A stretch of DNA of 64,000 nt from QQVM01 sp964544885. GTDB taxonomy: Bacteria; Bacteroidota; Bacteroidia; AKYH767-A; 2013-40CM-41-45. Numbering within the stretch: position 1 is the stretch's first letter; each line of letters starts with the position of its first letter. Under the pieces are notes generated by a model. That model did not search any database and was not told where the DNA came from. It was given only the letters and a program-made list of their open reading frames with translations. The translations under genes were made by a program, and so were the position numbers. This document shows, in pieces, positions 33,133-41,951 of this stretch. The stretch is from NCBI GenBank assembly GCA_964544885.1, contig CAZJDX010000004.1, forward strand, positions 1 through 64,000, in the 5' to 3' direction.

Positions 33133-33163
33133 AGCGGGAAGGGTGTCAACCTTCCCGCTTTTT
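33133..33163 (+). terminator. Rho-independent terminator after the DUF2911 gene
   Basis: Arms AGCGGGAAGG (33133-33142) and CCTTCCCGCT (33150-33159) pair perfectly around a 7-nt loop and run into TTTTT. It just touches the stop codon of the convergent symporter gene. Confidence 0.9.
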
Positions 33164-34865
33164 ATTTCCGGTAAGATGAAAAGCTGTACCGGTGGTATAA
33201 ATGTATCAGCCAGGCAAAGAGAACCACCAGGATGCAACCGATAAGATTAAGCCACAGAAACGCGGTAAGATCCAGCCAGAAAATCATCAGCACAAATGCT
33301 TCAGCCAGCAGAGCGGCATAGAAAACCTTGGAACCTTTGATGCTTTTAAAATAAAACGCGGTGATAAAAATGCCCAGTATGGTTCCATAAAACAGCGAGC
33401 CCAGTTTGTTCACCGCTTCGATCAAACTTCCCAGTTGATTAGCGAACATGGCAACCAAAATCGCATAGACTCCCCAGAGGATAGTCACCCAGCGGGAAGT
33501 ACGAAGATAGTGGTGATCACTCTTCTCTTTTGCTGAAAATCTTCTGATGATATCCACTACCGTAGTTGAGGCCAGCGCGTTCAGTTCTGAAGAAGTTGAT
33601 GACATGGAGGCTGAAAAGATCACGGCGATAAGCAGCCCGATCAATCCTGCCGGCAGATAATGGGTGACAAAAGAGAGAAATATATAATTGGTATCATTGG
33701 TTTCCGACAAAGGATCATTCTTTTTCATCAGGTCTTTCACCTGAGCCCTCACTTCAGTCATCTGCTCTTCTTTGATCAGAATATTTTTTCCGCTTATTTC
33801 CTTCAGGGTTTCATCTCCTGATCTTATGGCATGAGTCAGATCATTCAGATTATCATTTTTGGATCGATGTAACTCACTATATCTCAGATTCAGTTGATGG
33901 AAATCCTTAGCAAAGGAACTGTTTGAAATTTTTTGTGTCTCAACTTTGTTAAAGTGAACAGGAGGTTGATGAAACTGATAAAAGACAAAAAGCAATGCGC
34001 CAATCATGAGGATCAGGAATTGCATCGGAATCTTGATGATACCGTTAAACAATAAGCCCAGACGACTCTGACCGATGCTCTTGCCACTCAGGTACCTTCC
34101 CACCTGACTTTGGTCGGTACCAAAGTAGGCGAGGGCCAGGAAAAATCCGCCAATGAGTCCTGACCATATGTTGTACTGGTTCTTCAGGTCAAAATTGAAA
34201 TCCACCGTGTTTAGCTTGCCCATAGTTCCTGCAATACTGAGCGATTCTCCAAGCGACAGATCATTTGGAATGAGGTGAACTATCATATAGCCAGCAATGA
34301 ACATACCCAGGAAAATAACCGCCATCTGTTGGATCTGAGTAATGCTTACCGCCTTCGTCCCACCGGCAACGGTGTAAATCACTACCAGTCCACCCATTAC
34401 CAGGTTTGTCCAGTAAATATTCCAACCGAGTATGGATGAAAGAATGATTGAAGGAGCGTAGATGGTCAGTCCGCATGCAAGTCCGCGTTGAATCAGAAAG
34501 AGAAATGCGGTGAGCGCTCTTGTTTTCAGATCAAAGCGTTGTTCCAGAAATTCATAGGCGGTATAAACTTTTAGTTTGTGAAAGATCGGTACAAAGGTTA
34601 CGGAAAGTACGACCATTGCCAACGGTAGTCCAAAGTAAAACTGCACAAAGCGCATTCCGTCCGTGTACGCTTGCCCCGGTGCGGACAGAAAGGTAATGGC
34701 GCTTGCCTGTGTTGCCATAATGGAGATCCCAACGATATACCAGGGCATGGTTTTATCTGCAAGCAGGTAGGAGCGGATATCCTTATTTCCCCTGCTTTTC
34801 CAGATTCCGAAGAAGACAATGAAGAGCAATGTACTTCCCAGTACCAACCAGTCAAGCAGGCTCAT
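33162..34865 (-). CDS. Sodium:solute symporter (SSS family)
   Basis: A protein of 567 residues from the ATG at 34865; the frame is open 27 codons further up, but that part overlaps the small gene before it. About 13 membrane helices. The SSS pattern is clear: SLLDWLVLGSTLLFIVFFGIW, then ADKTMPWYIVGISIMATQASAITFL with the sodium-site region, YTAYEFLEQRFDLKTRALTAFLFLIQRG, and FSASMSSTSSELNALASTTVVDI in the eighth core helix. A hydrophilic insert of about 110 residues (roughly 317-425) between helices is unusual. The substrate is unknown; some relatives carry sugars or sialic acid. Its start codon overlaps the stop of the 45-residue membrane protein gene, and a PIG-L deacetylase gene lies upstream, so the three probably form one operon. 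Confidence 0.9.
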   Translation of the reverse strand: MSLLDWLVLGSTLLFIVFFGIWKSRGNKDIRSYLLADKTMPWYIVGISIMATQASAITFLSAPGQAYTDGMRFVQFYFGLPLAMVVLSVTFVPIFHKLKVYTAYEFLEQRFDLKTRALTAFLFLIQRGLACGLTIYAPSIILSSILGWNIYWTNLVMGGLVVIYTVAGGTKAVSITQIQQMAVIFLGMFIAGYMIVHLIPNDLSLGESLSIAGTMGKLNTVDFNFDLKNQYNIWSGLIGGFFLALAYFGTDQSQVGRYLSGKSIGQSRLGLLFNGIIKIPMQFLILMIGALLFVFYQFHQPPVHFNKVETQKISNSSFAKDFHQLNLRYSELHRSKNDNLNDLTHAIRSGDETLKEISGKNILIKEEQMTEVRAQVKDLMKKNDPLSETNDTNYIFLSFVTHYLPAGLIGLLIAVIFSASMSSTSSELNALASTTVVDIIRRFSAKEKSDHHYLRTSRWVTILWGVYAILVAMFANQLGSLIEAVNKLGSLFYGTILGIFITAFYFKSIKGSKVFYAALLAEAFVLMIFWLDLTAFLWLNLIGCILVVLFAWLIHLYHRYSFSSYRK

Positions 34866-34999
34866 GAAAAGTATAATTTGAAACAGTAAAACAGGATAAT
34901 GAGAAGAACTAAATTGGCGATTACGGCAATGTACATTGCTTTCCAAGTCCTGAAGAAGGGTGGCTTTTCGTCATTTCCGTTTTCGTTACCGGCTGTCAT
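34862..34999 (-). CDS. 45-residue single-helix membrane protein, partner of the symporter
   Basis: A short gene with ATG at 34999 and TGA overlapping the symporter ATG (ATGA arrangement). The N-terminus is acidic and polar (MTAGNENGNDEKPPFF). One membrane helix follows (MYIAVIANLVLLIILFYCF), and the end is KLYFS. The Trp-Lys-x-Met-Tyr before the helix and the position right before an SSS transporter recall the small subunits that accompany some symporters (for example DUF4212 with acetate-type transporters), though I would not assign that family. Translational coupling by stop-start overlap supports that it is a real gene. It starts 48 nt after the deacetylase stop. Confidence 0.72.
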   Translation of the reverse strand: MTAGNENGNDEKPPFFRTWKAMYIAVIANLVLLIILFYCFKLYFS

Positions 35000-35046
35000 A
35001 ATTTGATACGGACAATAAGATGTATATTCATTTATCAAAAGCAGGT

Positions 35047-37536
35047 CTAGTCGTGAACAGGTCTGCCTGCCGACATGAGATTGACAAACAGCCGGTAAGC
35101 TCCGGGAACACCGGCGGGTAACTCTCTGAAGAATGCGATTCCCGTATAAATAAAATGGCCTTTCCCGTACCCCGCATAGATCAGGGATCCTTCAAGTTCT
35201 TTTCCGCCGGGATCGTTCATGGAGAACAATGCTTTGTATTCAGCACCGTAGTCACCGGCAAAATATAATCCTCTTTCCTGTACCCATCCTTTAAAGTCGG
35301 ATGCTTTGATACGGTTAGGTTGATTCAGCAGAGGATGTTCCTTTTGCAGAAAGCGGACTTCAGCGTTTTCATCCGTCACTCTTTCGCGTGTGATTTTAAA
35401 AGGGTATGGTCCTATCTCCGATTTAAGACTACTGATGAAATTATTGGTATTGTATTGAACAAGCAATGTGCCTCCTTCTTTTACAAAGTTCATAAGTCTT
35501 GGTTGATAGACATTCATCCTTTCATTGGTATTATACAATCGAATTCCGGTGATGATCACATCGAATGCTGACAAGTCGCCATTACTCAGAATGTCATCAT
35601 CCAATACCGTAACATTATAGCCAATCTGTTCCAGACAAACGGGGATGTTATCACCCGCACCTTCAATGTAGGCAACTTTCAGGGGTGGGGTGTTCAGATC
35701 CAAATGACAAAACCGGCTCCTCACGTCCTGCACCAGTGTTTGTACCGGAATATGTTCATAGTTGATTCTCTCGACAGATTTTGAAATTTTTTCCTTGCCT
35801 GTTTCTACTTCCGGTTTTATCATTGTTTCGCTGAACTCCGCAGGAGGAGTTACAAGAAATGTGAATTTCTGTTCTTCATTCTTTGATCCGAAGGTGAATG
35901 AATGACTATCGGGACTAATCGTCCATCCCGGAGCTTTGTTTAATCTGAAGACGCCGGAAGACCCGGATGAATTAGCTCTCAAGGTGTAGGATATTTCCCG
36001 GCTTCTCCCCTCAATAAACATATTTATTTTACCGGCAGGATGAATGCTCACTTCCGGCAATACTTCAAGTGAACGATACAATTCGCCTCTTACGGGATCA
36101 ACCCATTTGTATGAAACGGGGCGGCTGACAAAGAAAGTATCTTTGTCAATCAAAATGGTAAAATCAATATTCAAGGAAGCCTTGCCTTCCGCAACGCCTG
36201 TCATTTGAAGTTCAGGATTTGGGAAAAGGCCTGCATTAGTCCGGGGCTCAAGCCAGTATGGGTTACTGAATGGAAGTTTTTCGGGTACCCTGAATTTTAA
36301 TTCAGTCAGAACCGGTTGGTTGAAGCTAAGGTCCTTTTGCGTTGAAATTTTCAATCCGGTTTCTCTGATTTCAACGCTGAGAAATTTACAGGACAAGGGA
36401 CTCCGGTGAATGACAGATGCTTTTACGGATAAGGTATCATCTTGCACCACCGAGAAATTATCAGCAATCGCTTCTATGTAAAAACCCCCGCAGGCAAAAA
36501 TTAATTCTTCAGTTTCCTTTAATTTTATGGATCTCCAGAAAGGATCTATATCAAGGCTCCGGATGAGGTTTCTTAATCCGAGTAAGGCCGGTATACTTCC
36601 TGCCGGTTCCGCAGGCTTGAATTCGCGAATGATTTTCTCAACCGTTTGACGGATCTCACCGCCGGCTTCAGCTCTGTCCCATGTACACGTTACGCCACTC
36701 ATCTCGTCAGTTTCAAACGGCTTTCCGGCGAGAAATTTCAGATAGTCATTCAGTGATCCCCGGCTTCTTGCAGCACCAAAACCCTGACTCTTGTGCATGC
36801 TTCGGCTCTCTGATGCGATCTCACCATAGGATTTTCCCAGCAGACTGTTATAGGTCCCGATATCTACCGGTATTATATCCGGTTTGCCGGCAACATCTTC
36901 AGCTTTTGGCCTGAACATATTAAAGAATATGCGTTGTGCCTGCCAGGTCTTGCAGTACTTAAGCTGGTCGGGAAAAACAGAAGGGTCGGCTGCCGCGCTG
37001 AATGCTTCGAGGCCGGCTATCGCCGAGGCGGTGTGATGACCGTGTCCTCCTTCGCCGGTAACAGGAAATCTGAGAATGATAATATCGGGACGAAAGTTTC
37101 TAATTGTCCAGACAACATCATAGAGAATCGAATCCTTATTCCAGAACTGAAAAGTTTCTTCCGGATTTTTTGAATAGCCGAAATCTATAGCTCTTGTAAA
37201 GAATTGTTCAGCTCCATCAATCCGGCGGGCAGCCAGCAGTTCCTGCGTACGGATAACTCCAAGCAAATCGCCTTGTTCAGTGCCGATCAGGTTCTGTCCT
37301 CCATCACCCCTGGTGAGTGAAAGATAGGCTGTACTGTATTTTTTCTCATTCGCATAGTATGAAAGCAGTCTTGTATTTTCATCATCCGGATGAGCTGCAA
37401 TGTATAATACAGAGCCAAGTGTATTCAGTTTATGCAGACCGAGAAGGATTTCGGAAGCGGTTCGTGTCCTGTCTTGTGACCTGCCGCTGACAGTGATCAA
37501 CAACAGGAAGGATAACAGAAATGAGGTTTTAGTCAT
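35047..37536 (-). CDS. Exported PIG-L family deacetylase with C-terminal GATase1-like domain
   Basis: A protein of 829 residues with signal peptide MTKTSFLLSFLLLITVSGRSQ. The PIG-L/LmbE zinc hydrolase domain covers about 35-280: AHPDDE with the metal ligands and catalytic Asp, LTRGDGGQN, R-TQELLAARRIDG, and GHGHHTASA with the later His ligand. Members remove acetyl groups from N-acetylglucosamine-type sugars. The middle (about 350-610) is beta-rich and Ig-like. The last 200 residues look like a ThuA/GATase1-like fold (KVAYIEGAGDNIPVCLEQIGYNV, then FDVIITGIRLYNTNERM and GGTLLVQYNTN). Together with the downstream small membrane protein and sodium symporter, it suggests trimming of an acetylated glycan or glycoside outside the cytoplasm followed by uptake. 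The substrate is not known. Confidence 0.9.
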   Translation of the reverse strand: MTKTSFLLSFLLLITVSGRSQDRTRTASEILLGLHKLNTLGSVLYIAAHPDDENTRLLSYYANEKKYSTAYLSLTRGDGGQNLIGTEQGDLLGVIRTQELLAARRIDGAEQFFTRAIDFGYSKNPEETFQFWNKDSILYDVVWTIRNFRPDIIILRFPVTGEGGHGHHTASAIAGLEAFSAAADPSVFPDQLKYCKTWQAQRIFFNMFRPKAEDVAGKPDIIPVDIGTYNSLLGKSYGEIASESRSMHKSQGFGAARSRGSLNDYLKFLAGKPFETDEMSGVTCTWDRAEAGGEIRQTVEKIIREFKPAEPAGSIPALLGLRNLIRSLDIDPFWRSIKLKETEELIFACGGFYIEAIADNFSVVQDDTLSVKASVIHRSPLSCKFLSVEIRETGLKISTQKDLSFNQPVLTELKFRVPEKLPFSNPYWLEPRTNAGLFPNPELQMTGVAEGKASLNIDFTILIDKDTFFVSRPVSYKWVDPVRGELYRSLEVLPEVSIHPAGKINMFIEGRSREISYTLRANSSGSSGVFRLNKAPGWTISPDSHSFTFGSKNEEQKFTFLVTPPAEFSETMIKPEVETGKEKISKSVERINYEHIPVQTLVQDVRSRFCHLDLNTPPLKVAYIEGAGDNIPVCLEQIGYNVTVLDDDILSNGDLSAFDVIITGIRLYNTNERMNVYQPRLMNFVKEGGTLLVQYNTNNFISSLKSEIGPYPFKITRERVTDENAEVRFLQKEHPLLNQPNRIKASDFKGWVQERGLYFAGDYGAEYKALFSMNDPGGKELEGSLIYAGYGKGHFIYTGIAFFRELPAGVPGAYRLFVNLMSAGRPVHD

Positions 37537-37552
37537 GGGGAGCGATGTCCCG

Positions 37553-37560
37553 CAAATATA
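37553..37560 (-). promoter_or_regulatory. Probable -7 box of the PIG-L gene
   Basis: On the minus strand TATATTTG fits TAnnTTTG and lies 16 nt before the ATG at 37536. No TTTG is found at exactly 19 nt upstream; one is at 22. Confidence 0.5.
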
Positions 37561-37659
37561 AGATTTTAAGAATGCAAAACGTCAAATCAGTCACATCCCT
37601 GACATCTTCGTAAAAATGAACAGCGGATCGTCAGTACTTGTCCTAGATCCGTATGTTCC

Positions 37660-39711
37660 TTATTTTTTTATAAAGCGGTTGTTCAGTACCAGGTCTTCAC
37701 TGACGAGATGAATAGCATATATGCCTGGTGTTAGAATTCCGACATTCAGCTCATGCCGGATCTGACCTTTATTGATGTAGGATCTGTTTACGATTTGTCC
37801 GGACGCATTAAATATCAGTATTTCCGCAGCGGAAGACAGGGATTCATTCAGTTGCAGGACGAGGCGATTATCTGCCGGATTCGGGAAAAGACCAAGTTGT
37901 GCCGGAAGTTTCGATGCGGATCCTAATGTGAGTCCATCAATCCTTACCACTTCACTGGTAATGGAATTTACATACCATATTTTTCCATCAGGTCCGATCT
38001 TCACGCCCATTATTCCCGGAGTGCCGGTGCTAATCCTGCCCAGTTCCGTTTCATTAATAATGTCATAAATTATGATATCTCCTGTCCCGTAATCAGAAAC
38101 GATAAGACGGTCTTCGAGAAGATCAATTCCGCTTGGACTATCAAGGGCGCTGTCGGCGAATATGCTCCAAACGGCACCGTCATATCTTGAATACTCCTGA
38201 ACCGCTTCATACCAGGCTAAATTAGTGGTAAATGCTCCGGAATTTATGTCCATCTTCAGTATACGGTCATTACCGGTATCAACAATATAGAGCATACCGC
38301 TCTCTTTTTCCAGCACAAGGTGACTTGAAACATGATAGGAGGGATCGCACTGAAGGTTCAGCCCTTCATATCTACGGATAACGGCGTCACTGTGATCGCT
38401 GGCGCCCGGTCCATGATCCTCAGCGAAGTCATAACGGACAACATCGCCTCCGTCTCCATCGTAAACCCAAAATACATTGTCGCGTTCATGACAGATGCCC
38501 ATACTGTAAGGACTTTGATGCAGCATATCAATATGACTGCCATTTCCCGCGGATGGTTGAGCATAGATCAAAGGATCGCTTGACCAAAGTGTCGGACCGG
38601 TAAAGGGACTGCCGCCATTGTGATTTGCGTCATAAACACCCGGTGAGGTCGCGAAATTTTCATTGTCACTGAATGCGATCCCTGTGGGAAGTGACATGAA
38701 GTGCCAGGCATTACCATCCTGTTGCAGTAGTGAGGTTTGACCTGGAAGTCCGGCATTGGTGAATTTAACCGTCTCACCACCGCTGTTTTCGGTGCTTTTA
38801 TTGATAACCCATAATTCATAGCGTGAAAGCACTGGATGAAAATCGAGATCTCTCGGAACGCTGACCCCATCGGCAGAATTTCCTATCACAGTAAGTACCG
38901 GTGCCATTCCAATGTAGTCATCAATAAAATTCGGAATGCCCGGGCCCAGTGTAATTATCTTGAAAGCTGTATCGTTCATGAGATTGCTGTCAGGATTTCC
39001 ATTGAGATTTGATGCCCACACCTGTATCATGTACTCACCCGCGGCGGTATCAGTCCACTGAACCGGATGAACGATCGTCCTTGTTGAAAAGGGAGCGATG
39101 TTGAGAAGATTTACGGATGCGCTTACCACAGGTCCCTGATTAATGCTGTAATGCATATCAAGACTTGTAATGGTATCCAGGCCAAGATTCATAAACCTGG
39201 CAGCAATATCATTTGAGCCTATGATATTATAGGATTTCAATTCGACGGAACGACAACTGAGGTCAAAGCGTGAAGGTGGATTGGCAATGAAAGTAAGTCG
39301 TGAACCCGGACCATTACCGTTACCGGTAAGCGCAGGATAAACGGGGTAGCCATTGATATCAACCCGGAATATCAGTCCTCCGTCACCATAGTCATCAACA
39401 TAGATGATATCAAAAGTATCTCCCTGCATCACGCACCATGGCCCTTCGCTGATGGTTGTATTATCTGAATATCCTCCTGAAGGACTGTTTTGTTGTCCGC
39501 CACCGTTGCAACCAACGGCGTTGTTTCCACCTGAATCTATGGTTCCGCTTCCGCAACTGTTTCCAAACGGTACCAGTTGCCAGTAGCCTTCATTGCCATA
39601 TGAATCAGTTGATATGTGAATTGTCACTTCAACTTCACCCTGTGGACATTGTGCATTCATTTGAATAAAACACAGAAGCAATACAATTACGATAGATAAT
39701 TTTCTTTTCAT
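37660..39711 (-). CDS. T9SS-exported beta-propeller-like protein
   Basis: A protein of 683 residues, signal peptide MKRKLSIVIVLLLCFIQMNAQ. Residues 20-150 have Gly/Asn-rich strands with Cys residues (CPQGEVEVTIHISTD, CGSGTIDSGG). A CARDB-like region comes next (about 155-250, LKSYNIIGSNDIAARF). Then there is an NHL/propeller-like part (about 270-590), with short blades such as LYIVDTGNDRILKMDI, SGIDLLEDRLIVSDYGTGDIIIYD and MGVKIGPDGKIWYVNS. The C-terminal type A T9SS domain starts near 605 (LGLFPNPADNRLVLQL) and ends ILTPGIYAIHLVSED. It is expected on the surface or secreted; the ligand is unknown. It is transcribed alone; the downstream PIG-L gene has its own -7 box. Confidence 0.83.
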   Translation of the reverse strand: MKRKLSIVIVLLLCFIQMNAQCPQGEVEVTIHISTDSYGNEGYWQLVPFGNSCGSGTIDSGGNNAVGCNGGGQQNSPSGGYSDNTTISEGPWCVMQGDTFDIIYVDDYGDGGLIFRVDINGYPVYPALTGNGNGPGSRLTFIANPPSRFDLSCRSVELKSYNIIGSNDIAARFMNLGLDTITSLDMHYSINQGPVVSASVNLLNIAPFSTRTIVHPVQWTDTAAGEYMIQVWASNLNGNPDSNLMNDTAFKIITLGPGIPNFIDDYIGMAPVLTVIGNSADGVSVPRDLDFHPVLSRYELWVINKSTENSGGETVKFTNAGLPGQTSLLQQDGNAWHFMSLPTGIAFSDNENFATSPGVYDANHNGGSPFTGPTLWSSDPLIYAQPSAGNGSHIDMLHQSPYSMGICHERDNVFWVYDGDGGDVVRYDFAEDHGPGASDHSDAVIRRYEGLNLQCDPSYHVSSHLVLEKESGMLYIVDTGNDRILKMDINSGAFTTNLAWYEAVQEYSRYDGAVWSIFADSALDSPSGIDLLEDRLIVSDYGTGDIIIYDIINETELGRISTGTPGIMGVKIGPDGKIWYVNSITSEVVRIDGLTLGSASKLPAQLGLFPNPADNRLVLQLNESLSSAAEILIFNASGQIVNRSYINKGQIRHELNVGILTPGIYAIHLVSEDLVLNNRFIKK

Positions 39712-40489
39712 CAGGTTCAGATAATATTAATTATGACAATTGGATTTCCTGATGTGCGCTGTTAATCTCATCAGGAGTTTGTAATCTCATTTTATGGTAA
39801 TGTGTGGATGAATGGATTCTTGTACAATCCGGCAATTCTTAATTCATCACCATAAATATTGAGCAATTTAACCATTTTTTTAAATTCAGGCAATGCTATG
39901 AAAAAGATGTTGCTGCAGAAGTTCAGGAATGATATACTTACGGCATAAACAGGCTGCAGAGGCGGATTTCAGGGATGTTTAATACCGGAAATCAACCCCT
40001 TTTTTCTTCGCAAAGTACAATTCCATGTTTTTGTGCCATTTGGTTGCCCCGAGAATAAGTCTGATCAGACTTACAGAGGAATGCTGAATTTTCAATGTGG
40101 ATAGGAACAGGCGGAAACAATCATCAACTTTTGAGGACCTCCCAGGAGGTGGAAAAACAAAAGCTGCAATCACATACTCTACATTCAGAGAATTGATTTT
40201 TATGAAAAGATTCGAAGAGATTATTTCACCTTGAGAAATGATTTTCTCAGTTCCTGAATCCGGAAAGGCTTCAGTTAATTGCTGAAATTTATAACTATGT
40301 TATCAGGGTCCGGATCCAGATAAGATGGTATGGCAAAGTGAAGGTGAAAAATTATTGTTGAGTGCGTCCGCAAGCTTTTATGCACAAGGTTTCTATACAC
40401 TTCGGTTTCAGTTCTTTCTGTTTTTTGTTTATTCAAAACATTGCCGTAGGTTTGATTCTGTGAATGTAGAATTCGGGATAATTTGTGTT
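39712..40489. other. Intergenic region before the nuo operon
   Basis: About 780 bp without a gene I can support. It separates the divergent T9SS protein gene and the nuo operon. Reading frames at 39979-40173 (reverse) and 40325-40525 (forward) lack recognisable domains or start signals. The reverse one (64 residues, ending NMELYFAKKKGVDFRY) could be a decayed gene. I see no tRNA, repeat or clear terminator. Confidence 0.5.
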
Positions 40490-40497
40490 TACATTTG
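40490..40497 (+). promoter_or_regulatory. Probable -7 box of the nuo operon
   Basis: TACATTTG matches TAnnTTTG and lies 69 nt before the nuoA ATG, leaving a leader of about 60 nt. No TTTG sits at the ideal distance upstream. Confidence 0.5.
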
Positions 40498-40566
40498 CAG
40501 GCCCTGCAAAGGATTCAATACCTGATCTGGCTATAAGAACGAAAATATCCCTCCAAAACAAAATCG

Positions 40567-40917
40567 ATGGGAGCAGCTTCAATGATTCTTCTGATACTTT
40601 GCGGAATCGCATTTTCCGCGGGAGGAATTCTTTTATCGAAATTGCTGATCAGAAAATCATATAATCCACAGAAAGGCCAGACTTACGAATGTGGAGTACC
40701 TACCATTGGTAAATCGTGGATACAGCTCAATGTCGGTTATTATCTTTTCGCTTTACTTTTTCTCATTTTCGATGTTGAACTTGTATTTCTTTATCCATGG
40801 GCCGTGGTAGTGAAGGAAATCGGGTGGCCTGCTCTGGTCGAGATTCTGATTTTCCTGAGTATTCTGTTTCTGGGATTTTTATATGCGCATAAGAAAGGAG
40901 CCTTGAGATGGATGTAA
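40567..40917 (+). CDS. nuoA: NADH-quinone oxidoreductase subunit A
   Basis: A protein of 116 residues with three membrane helices (about 5-25, 57-80, 88-108). The typical loop YECGVPTIGKSWIQLNVGYYLFALLFLIFDVELVFLYPW contains the Cys, the acidic pair (FDVELVF) and the aromatic end of NuoA. It forms part of the membrane hinge near the quinone site of complex I. It overlaps nuoB by 10 nt and opens the operon. Confidence 0.95.
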   Translation: MGAASMILLILCGIAFSAGGILLSKLLIRKSYNPQKGQTYECGVPTIGKSWIQLNVGYYLFALLFLIFDVELVFLYPWAVVVKEIGWPALVEILIFLSILFLGFLYAHKKGALRWM

Positions 40918-41420
40918 AAAATCAAAGTCAGGGTGTGACGGAATTTCCGGGTCAGGTGCATGAAACTCCCGGAGGTGGTATCCTGGTCAGTAAACTTGAT
41001 GACGTAATAAAATGGGCCAGATCCAATTCGCTCTGGCCTCTGGTATTTGGAACCAGCTGCTGCGCTATCGAGATGATGTCAACGGCCTCGGCGAAATACG
41101 ATTGGTCAAGATTTGGATTTGAGGTGGCAAGAGCGACGCCAAGGCAGGCAGATGTGATTATTATTGCCGGAACCATCGTGAATAAAATGGCTCCGGTTTT
41201 AAAGAGGTTGTATGATCAGATGGCGGATCCGAAATACGTGATCGCGATGGGAGCATGTGCTACCTCGGGAGGTCCCTTTTTCTATAATACTTATTCTGTG
41301 GTTAAAGGAGCGGATCATGTAATACCTGTTGACGTATATGTGGCCGGATGTCCGCCAAGACCGGAGGCCTTGCTGCATGCGCTCATAACTTTACAGGAAA
41401 AGATCAGAGGAGAGAAATAA
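40908..41420 (+). CDS. nuoB: NADH-quinone oxidoreductase subunit B (N2 cluster)
   Basis: A protein of 170 residues. It binds the terminal 4Fe-4S cluster N2, which reduces quinone. The four ligands are visible: the tandem Cys pair in GTSCCAIEMM, Cys in MGACATSGG and Cys in AGCPPRPEAL. ARATPRQADV, typical of the family, is also present. Length is normal. It starts inside the end of nuoA and is followed 27 nt later by nuoC. Confidence 0.97.
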   Translation: MDVKNQSQGVTEFPGQVHETPGGGILVSKLDDVIKWARSNSLWPLVFGTSCCAIEMMSTASAKYDWSRFGFEVARATPRQADVIIIAGTIVNKMAPVLKRLYDQMADPKYVIAMGACATSGGPFFYNTYSVVKGADHVIPVDVYVAGCPPRPEALLHALITLQEKIRGEK

Positions 41421-41447
41421 TGAACCCGGAAATTTACATCAGAGGTG

Positions 41448-41903
41448 ATGACGAATGAAGAATTAAAATTAAAATTGACGGACCTCTATCCTGCTTTCAT
41501 TTTCGAAGAGGGCGCGGCCTGGCTGACGGCTTCCTTTGAAAGCAAGGATGTACTGAAACTTGCGAAGGAACTGAGTTCAGGTCAGGTTTTTCATTTTGAT
41601 TTTCTCTTCTGCCTTACTTGTGTTGACTGGAAAACTCATCTTTCACTGGTTTATCATCTGCGGTCTTTGAAGGACGGGAAGATCATCGTATTGAAGACCA
41701 AACTGGACCGGTCAGAACCCCTCATCGAAAGTGTTTGTTCGGTCTGGCGTACCGCGGAGTTTCATGAAAGGGAGGCATATGATCTTTTCGGAGTGAAGTT
41801 TCAGCATCATCCGGATCTGAGACGCTTATTTCTTACTGAAGACTGGAAAGGTTGGCCCTTGCGAAAGGATTATGAGGACAAAGTAAATATGATCAAATTA
41901 TAA
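41448..41903 (+). CDS. nuoC: NADH-quinone oxidoreductase subunit C
   Basis: A protein of 151 residues from the ATG at 41448 (GTG at 41445 is an alternative). The family pattern is seen in FLFCLTCVDWKTHLSLVYHLRSL, then SVCSVWRTAEFHEREAYDLFGVKFQHHPDLRRLFLTEDWKGWPLRKDY. It belongs to the hydrophilic Q-module. It is a separate gene here, not fused to nuoD as in some bacteria including Bacteroides. Confidence 0.95.
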   Translation: MTNEELKLKLTDLYPAFIFEEGAAWLTASFESKDVLKLAKELSSGQVFHFDFLFCLTCVDWKTHLSLVYHLRSLKDGKIIVLKTKLDRSEPLIESVCSVWRTAEFHEREAYDLFGVKFQHHPDLRRLFLTEDWKGWPLRKDYEDKVNMIKL

Positions 41904-41951
41904 ATCATCAGTTAAATACCTGAGTGCCCTGGCCGCTATGTCAGCCTTTAA

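Noticed and set aside
40325..40525. 66-codon forward frame before nuoA
   Set aside because: Covers the probable nuo promoter and shows no domain or conserved composition.
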